The notes under the pieces: model-generated
What the model was told of the DNA's origin: nothing
The model's input: only the letters and a program-made list of their open reading frames with translations
Database searches by the model: none
Shown: piece after piece, positions 57,710 to 64,000 of the stretch
Layout of the letters: each line of letters begins with the position of its first letter
How positions within the stretch are numbered: position 1 is the stretch's first letter
Source: Adineta vaga
Lineage: Eukaryota; Rotifera
DNA length: 64,000 bases
Assembly: GCA_021613535.1 (NCBI GenBank)
Contig: CP075493.1
Span: 8,990,001 to 9,054,000 of the forward strand
Direction: 5' to 3'
Position numbers and translations under genes: made by a program

Positions 57710-60288
57710 TAGTTTAGCCATAATCCTATGTTTTTTTTTCATGTCTTTCCCTCCTTCTATATTTTTGTTTTTTTCTCACATATCTGTAATCTCATGATAA
57801 AGCCTCATTCGTTTTTTGCTGCTTCAATTTGTATTCAATGTATTTGCTATTGGTATGCATAGAAATCTTCCGATGTATGATTTTTTTGTTTTGATTCGTA
57901 AAGAAATATAATCAGAGATATCTGATAACAAACATAAGTCAATACAAGTATTATTTCCGTCCTCACCAGTTGTGAAGACGCACTCAACATTTGTTAGATA
58001 TTATTTGTCTTTCTCTTCACTTTTGAATACACATGGATAATATCAATAATGCATTTCATTCACAAACTTTTCATTGATATTGAATGAATCCATTATTTCA
58101 AGGAGAGAATATACCAGCTACCACGTAGAACAAACAGGGCAGTGTAGTACACCTCGAGAGTTACACGGTGTTTTCGATGTTCAACAATTTTGTAGTATGT
58201 AACAACTTTTTCACTTTGTATAGTACGGCTGGAGAAGGGATGCAGAAGACATTGCAAAGCATGTCATTTGCGTCACGCATATCGATGTAGAATCGCTTGA
58301 AGATCTTTAGCCTATTGTTGTAAATGAAGAAATACCATTGGTTCCATTGGAAGAAACAATTTAATCGCTTGTTTCGATCTTACCTGACGTTAAAAGTCAT
58401 GCCTGTATGGTTAAACAAACATGTGTGAAACCTGCCGATGATCTAACACAAGACCAATCAAGCTCTACACAGTAAGCACAGTAGACTCTCTTTATAAACT
58501 ACTCAATGAAACACTACGTTCTCCGTTTTTGATTGCACTCTCTCATCTCCCACTGCTTCACAAAATAAAACATGGAGGTGTGCAGTTAAACATGAAGGGA
58601 AATTATCTGAAGGCAAAACTGTCGTCTGATGAAGTTCTTCATCATGTACTACCTCACTAGATACTCTGGAATCAGAACAGTTTTCAATATGAAATATGAA
58701 TCTGCAAGAGACATTCATAATCATTCGTACTTTGCAACTGATGATGAAGTATTGCTTATACCAGCTACTCAGTTTCAAATCAAAAATAAACTTGACCAAG
58801 TTTATCTCTGCTTTATTACAACTAATACTAGTTATTGTTCCAAAACCAGATAAAAGAAAAATTACTAGATAAGGTTTTATATTGTTTTTGGTACAATACT
58901 TTTATTTACATAAGTTTATCGATAATTGGTAAGACTTAGATACAATAACTATCAGACAGTGATATGCAAAATATTGGTAACATGGAATATCTATTTATAG
59001 AATTAGCGCCAGAAAGTTTTCATGCATTCCTGCCGTTTAAGTCCTGTTATTGTACACTGAAAGTGTCTATGTTCAGCAGACGATACCAATCAAACAGTTG
59101 AATGATAATCCTGGCACACATCGAAAGGGACATATAAATCTCAAGTATGAATATTCTTTATTTTTACAACACTTATACTATCAAATGTAGAATTTTTAAA
59201 TTGGAACGAACAGAATGATGAATACTGATATTTTCATCGTGTTTTCACAAGTTTAATGACAGCGAAATACGAACTTTGATTCAAAATTAAACTGAAACTT
59301 TAATCACAAATTCTTTTTGTATTAACTATCATACTCATTTAGTAATGTAGATGACTAAACATATGAGAGATATCTCTTGTAAGAATAACTTTATTGGACA
59401 TTTATTTTGCATCAAATTGTGTTGACCAATTCCTATTTATCATAAATATTTTTGAAATTTGACTTCAGTTAGAGATTCTGAGAAAAAGAAATGATCTTGT
59501 TGAATCATAGAATAATTATTATTCTATCACTACCAAGTGTGATTTGCAATAATTTCATATAATCTTTAAATGTACTTTAAATAAGTAAATAACCCTATAA
59601 ATACGTCTCTATCTTTCTAGTTGGACAAATTCTTAGCTAAGTGTCACTAAACCGAAAGAAGACAGTTGATGGGATTTAGCTACTATATATTACTAATTCT
59701 ATAGAGTTTGTATACAATTCAATACATATTTTGAACATTTATAGAATATTCGTATCTTTAGTACGAAATAAACTATGATGTACATTTTTATACTCTTCTC
59801 TTAAATTTCATCTATGATCAAAAATTTAACCATATACGCCTTCATTAATAATGTTTTTGTATACTTCTAATAATTATTCTTTCTTTTTTCGAACATAGAC
59901 TTCTGGTATATCTAGTGGCCACAATAACAAGCAAAGGTCTTCTGTCTGTTAGAAAAGAATAACAAAAAAAACTAATTACACCTATCTTTCATCCATTTGT
60001 TTCCTCTTTCACACCCACACCCACACCCTCAAGATCAACTAATCGATCACTCTGTACATAAGATAATAATTTAAAAGGTTCTTTCACTATGTATTTCTTA
60101 ACCGAACGGATTTTGTACAAAAAACTGCATTTCACAATTAAAAAGAATTTGAAAGACTCTTAAAATAAAAGTATTGTATTGTTGAAAGATTTTTTTTAGT
60201 GGAGGATATTGTCTCACAGGTTTATCATTAAGAAGAAATAAGAAAAAACGAAAGAAAAAAATGAAGTCAATAATATAGTTTTCGATGT
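57710..60288. other. Intergenic apart from one pseudogene
   Basis: 3' UTRs of the receptor gene (+) and of cathepsin B (-). The only gene-like sequence is the ADP-ribosyltransferase relic at 58220-58850; 58860-60280 shows nothing. Confidence 0.55.
58220..58850 (+). pseudogene. Decayed NAD-arginine ADP-ribosyltransferase-like gene
   Basis: Pieces of the eukaryotic ecto-ART family found in large numbers in rotifers can be read in order, in changing frames. A fragment near 58470-58500 reads VDSLYKLLNETLRSP. One at 58590-58620 carries the GKTVV strand. A third at 58668-58805 reads ARDIHNHSYFATDDEVLLIP followed by ATQF. Breaks: two consecutive TGA codons at 58627-58632 where the family has Trp/Ser-type residues, a frame change between about 58650 and 58668, and several stops upstream (58370-58440). 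The ExE catalytic motif is also altered, with Asp in place of the first Glu. No intact product is possible. The minus-strand frame over this area is a shadow. Confidence 0.7.
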
Positions 60289-61639
60289 TTAATTAAGTTT
60301 TGGTGCACCAGCAACAATACCATCTTCAATACCACATTCATCTTTACCACGAAGGATTTTGAAGAATCCTTTATCTCCCCAATCTTCGTTCCATGCTATA
60401 GAGAAAAGTTAAACTCAACATAACCACGAATTAACATTTGAAATACACTTACAGTTAGCAACAAGCCAGTATGGTGTCGAGCTTTCAACACCCCAACCAA
60501 GGATTTTAACGGCTGTGAGAAGAAAAACAGAATAATAACAACTAAAATATTCAAATAAAACTACAAACCATGTCCACCGAGAACTGAACCAGATGTATGT
60601 TTGTAGACACCTGATTTGTATGTAAGAAAATCAGCATAGACTGTAAAAGCGGCTTCTACTGGACCATTTTTGAAGAGTTCAGTTTGGATTTGTTTTTCTG
60701 AACGAACTGCATAGACACTTTGTCCAAAATGTTTATCTTTAGGATATGGAGTTGAATAACCATCGATACATTTCTTTGTACAACGTGGTGTTGGTTGTTC
60801 ACCTTGGCACTATATTACAAGATAATAAAACTATCGAAAATAAAATTCTTTTATATTACTTACGGGTGGTAAACTTCCGTTAACACTAAAAACAAGAAAG
60901 GAGAAAATTATTTTTGAGAAAAAAATCATTCGATAAACGAAACATACTGATGATCACAAGATGGGATGGTGTATGGTTCACAACCTTGTTTGGTGTTGTA
61001 GTTACCACCAGTAACTAAACCTGAACTTTTGAAGTATGACCAAGCGGCTTGTGGGAAACCACCATCACAACCGAAACCACATGATGAACAGCATGCTAAA
61101 GAAAAGCAAAACGTTCACAAATATACATATTGAAGTAAGTCTTACGTACCAACGAGATCATCAGCTGAAATATGGAAATTTTGAGCTCCACTTGAAGCAA
61201 TACAGATACGATCAGTCATAGCTTCAACAGCACCAAAAGCCCAACAACTTCCACAGCTAGAAATATCGTCAAAATTCAATTTAAAATTTTCTTCAAAATA
61301 CAATAACACTCACCTTCCTTGATCACGAACTTCTTTGAGTGATGCACAGTTTGGCCATTGTGTACGAGCATCAAAGTTATCTGGTAAATCATTTGGTACT
61401 TCATGTTCAATTCCAGGAATTAATTTGTGTTGTTCAAAATATTCTGGGCGAACACCCATTAATCGTTTAACTGATTCCTTTGACCATGACATAAATTTTG
61501 ATGAACCAGCTTTCCATGTTGTTTGTGCAGCGTTAATTTTATTGATGAAATCTTCAGTAAGAAGTGGTTTAGGTTTAACAACCCGACCATTAACAGCGGC
61601 CAAAGCCAAACAGACGACAAGGCAAAGACGAAGAAACAT
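60289..61639 (-). CDS. CTSB: Cathepsin B-like cysteine protease
   Basis: Exons 61639..61314, 61256..61150, 61095..60948, 60885..60864, 60809..60569, 60512..60453 and 60395..60289; 336 residues. Preproenzyme: signal [18 protein letters not shown], propeptide with [14 protein letters not shown], mature start near [14 protein letters not shown]. Catalytic Cys in [13 protein letters not shown], His in [11 protein letters not shown], Asn in [14 protein letters not shown]. The occluding loop with its His pair (CDHHVNGSLPPCQGE) identifies cathepsin B and its dipeptidyl-carboxypeptidase activity. A lysosomal or secreted digestive enzyme. Exon 4 is only 22 nt and codes for part of the occluding loop. 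Confidence 0.97.
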
Positions 61640-62784
61640 TTGTATGTTGCTTTAACTGAATATGTTGTTGACAACAAGCAAAACTGACGACTAAATCGTC
61701 TTAATATATGCACTTGATAAGAGCCGAACTTTCTCTACCTTTTTTTTGCAGTGTATTGCTCACTCATAATGATGACAAGTTATTTCTCTTATCAAGTTTT
61801 TCTTTTTTTGGAACGGCTCTGTTGCTTATCTCTTTGCAAAAAACAAAAGATGATATGCTTCAAGGTTAAAGTCGAGAAAAAAAGGTTTTAATGACGTTTT
61901 TATTTCTTAAAACAAAAACGAAAATTTAATTATGCAATATCGAATTTTCGAGACCATTGATGATATTTGACGCGGCACCAAGGGCAAACCATGAAGGTCA
62001 TTTCTATGTGGACATATGTAAATTTGTCCATATCAAAATTCAACTTAAAGATTATTTTAAAATGATTAGTTATTTAATAAAAAAATCGACGTACTGATCG
62101 TTCAGTGAAAAAGAAAGAAATAGAAATAAAATCCATTGACTTTTTTTTAACTAGAAGGTTATCATTATCGTCGTTACCCACGTTTGATGATTCAGTCAGA
62201 GGACGTTTTCATTCAATGCTAACAATTATATGTACATATACGAACATATATATATATATACATATTACGTTGTCGTGTTACGCTCGACAACGATTATTTT
62301 TGCTCTTCTATCATACGATTCATCATTAACACATGTATATTCCCTATGCTGAGTTTGATCAAATTGTAAGATACGAGTCAGTTAGAGAGTCAAATGATAT
62401 GTAGATATACATGTCTATGTACATGTTTCTAGACATAGACTATGACATATTGAAATTTTTTTTCGTATTATCCTCTATAAATAGATACTTACAATTCTGA
62501 CTTTCACAAAACATCATTATCATTATCGACAGGTGGATGACAGGAGAGACAACGTGTTTAAATTAATGACATTATTTTTTTTCTTCTAATTTACAAAACA
62601 GGGTCGTAGAAATTGAGTACAACAATAGTTGTTACAAAGACATTATGTTCTTTCTCTTGTTCTTCATTTATTATGTTTTGTATAAACTCGTTCGTCTCAT
62701 TTTACATTCTATTTTCATTGAATAGAAGATTAACATATTTAACATTTTATTCGCATGTCATTTTTTGTATATTTAGAAACGAAG
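61640..62784. other. Divergent promoter region
   Basis: Between cathepsin B (-) and the LIM gene (+). Contains a short TA tract near 62247-62258. Small open frames are unsupported. Confidence 0.5.
62760..62776 (+). promoter_or_regulatory. Splice acceptor upstream of LIM gene ATG
   Basis: TTTTTTGTATATTTAG leaves an 8-nt leader before ATG at 62785. Same pattern as at several other genes in the window. Confidence 0.45.
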
Positions 62785-63877
62785 ATGGTAACATTATTTG
62801 ATACACATTCGAATCAGAGTAATACATGTTTTGCTTGCGGATCGTTGGTCTATGCTGTAGAAAAGAAACTCACAACAAATCATGTGAGTTATTTAAAGAA
62901 GAAACAAGATATTTTATCATTGGAAATTGTCTTTTAGGTTTATCATAATCGATGTTTTCGTTGTCGAATATGTAAACGAAACTTAACTGGATATTCACTT
63001 AATGAAGAAGGTGATGATATTTACTGTGGAAGTAAGTCAAAAACAAATGTCCGCCTTCTTCTTCTTCATCTTATAATGATTATTTGACTTAGATTGTTAT
63101 CGACGAAAATTACGAGGCGATTGTAATAGTTTTGAATTTTATCGTGCAGCTGCAGAAAAAGCACAGTATGTTCACAATCGTCATCATCCAGATGCAAACA
63201 ATGGTTCGATTAATTCACGTTCAAGAAGTCTTCGCGAATCATCACGAAATCCATCCTTGACATTGAGACATTTAGAAAGACAATTTCTGTCATATCGCGA
63301 ACCAAAGACTAACAATCACGATGAAGTTTGTTGAATTCGTGTTTCTTCCATATCTTTATTTCTTTACATTCTTTTTTGTTTCATTTAGTTAATCAATGAT
63401 ATTGCACAAAAACCTCTCTTCACAACGCAACCTTTAACGATCAATACTAGCTTTTCACTACCTGTTAATTTAACAAATATTCGACATGATGATTTATTAC
63501 TAACAAAAAATGAACCGTCACCACGTTTATCACGTCTTTTCTCTCCATCTCCAACGATTCGTACTGAAACAACGATTACACCACGAATTAGTTCTCATCC
63601 AAACGAGATTATTCTTAATACAGAACCAAATAAATCAATTGTTTCACCCACAGGCAGTGCAACGGGTGGTATTGAATTTCGTTTACATAAAAGTAGTATT
63701 GATTTAACTAATATTACATCACCAACAACAAATCGTAAAAGTATAATTATACCAGATCTCGATAAAAATAATGATGAAATAGAAAATAAATTTCGCTTTC
63801 CTGATATTAAAATTACATCGATACGTCGACGAAGTATCAGTGCACATCCACGGAAAAAAATTATTCATGCTGAATAA
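62785..63877 (+). CDS. Single-LIM-domain protein with disordered tail
   Basis: Exons 62785..62883, 62938..63031, 63093..63325 and 63389..63877; 304 residues. One LIM zinc-finger domain at residues about 11-70: CFACGSLVYAVEKK, HNRCFRCRICKRNLTGYS, DDIYCGNCYRRKL, giving the C-C-H-C / C-C-C-C ligand set. The rest is a Ser/Thr/Arg/Pro-rich disordered tail ending KITSIRRRSISAHPRKK, where RRRSIS looks like a basophilic-kinase site. LIM domains bind proteins, often at actin structures; a MICAL- or CRP-like origin is possible but not resolved. The start follows the acceptor TATATTTAG at 62776 by 8 nt. Confidence 0.78.
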
Positions 63878-63930
63878 AATGAAAATATCTTGTATTTTTT
63901 TAACATTTAGTAACAGTAAAATTTCGATGG

Positions 63931-63958
63931 AATATATATATATATATACATACATACA
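63931..63958. repeat. (TA)n followed by (CATA)n
   Basis: About nine TA units run into CATA units just downstream of the LIM gene. Confidence 0.85.
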
Positions 63959-64000
63959 TTTCATGTCTTTTTCAATTATATTAACTGCTTAAGAGAGTCA

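Noticed and set aside
58503-58853. Frames on both strands treated as intact genes
   Set aside because: The plus frame is one fragment of a broken ADP-ribosyltransferase; the minus frame is its shadow.
1-64000. Transposons, CRISPR arrays, rRNA or tRNA genes
   Set aside because: No transposase or reverse-transcriptase motif, no terminal repeats, no spaced repeats and no rRNA or tRNA core seen by eye; small RNA genes cannot be excluded without a covariance search.

Overview
The window is nuclear DNA of a small metazoan, most likely a bdelloid rotifer (inference). It is AT-rich. Coding exons are split by very short GT-AG introns, mostly 50-60 nt. Genes are closely packed, and many start codons sit 0-35 nt behind a pyrimidine-rich AG, as expected for spliced-leader trans-splicing, which is known in bdelloids. 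A decayed arginine ADP-ribosyltransferase, a family expanded in rotifers, fits too. All gene models below were spliced by hand; reading-frame sums close for every multi-exon gene except pyridoxal kinase, where one extra base remains.

Layout. 0-3.6 kb (+): the 3' part of an ankyrin-WGR-PARP enzyme. 4.4-7.1 kb (-): EEPD1-like nuclease and a small membrane protein. 8-10.3 kb: an SmpA/BamE-like protein (+), an orphan 119-residue gene (-) and a diverged duplication that left a dead copy of that orphan. 10.8-12.5 kb (-): LBX-type homeobox gene. 13.1-15.7 kb (-): pseudouridine-5'-phosphatase and serine hydroxymethyltransferase. 17.1-17.5 kb (-): Ly6/uPAR-like protein. 18.3-22.5 kb (+): arrestin-like protein and a GAREM-like CABIT protein. 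23.0-28.9 kb (-): DDX1, mitochondrial-type TrpRS and pyridoxal kinase, closely spaced head to tail. 29.4-35.6 kb (-): a large mucin-like EGF membrane protein. 37.2-38.3 kb (-): exostosin-like glycosyltransferase. 41.2-45.9 kb (-): NDP kinase, PRKRIP1, eL8 (RPL7A) and TFIIF-beta. 45.9-52.4 kb: no gene seen. 52.4-57.7 kb (+): an Ig/FN3 transmembrane receptor. 58.2-58.9 kb: ADP-ribosyltransferase pseudogene. 60.3-61.6 kb (-): cathepsin B. 62.8-63.9 kb (+): single-LIM-domain protein.

How the genes work together. Most are unrelated housekeeping genes. The two tight head-to-tail runs (PDXK-WARS2-DDX1 and GTF2F2-RPL7A-PRKRIP1) have intergenic gaps of only 33-184 nt, each with a splice acceptor just before the downstream start. 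They look like polycistronic units resolved by trans-splicing, joining genes for translation, transcription and RNA processing. The developmental genes (LBX and the Ig/FN3 receptor) have instead long introns and long non-coding flanks.

I saw no transposon, rRNA, tRNA or CRISPR array. Short RNA genes could be missed by eye.
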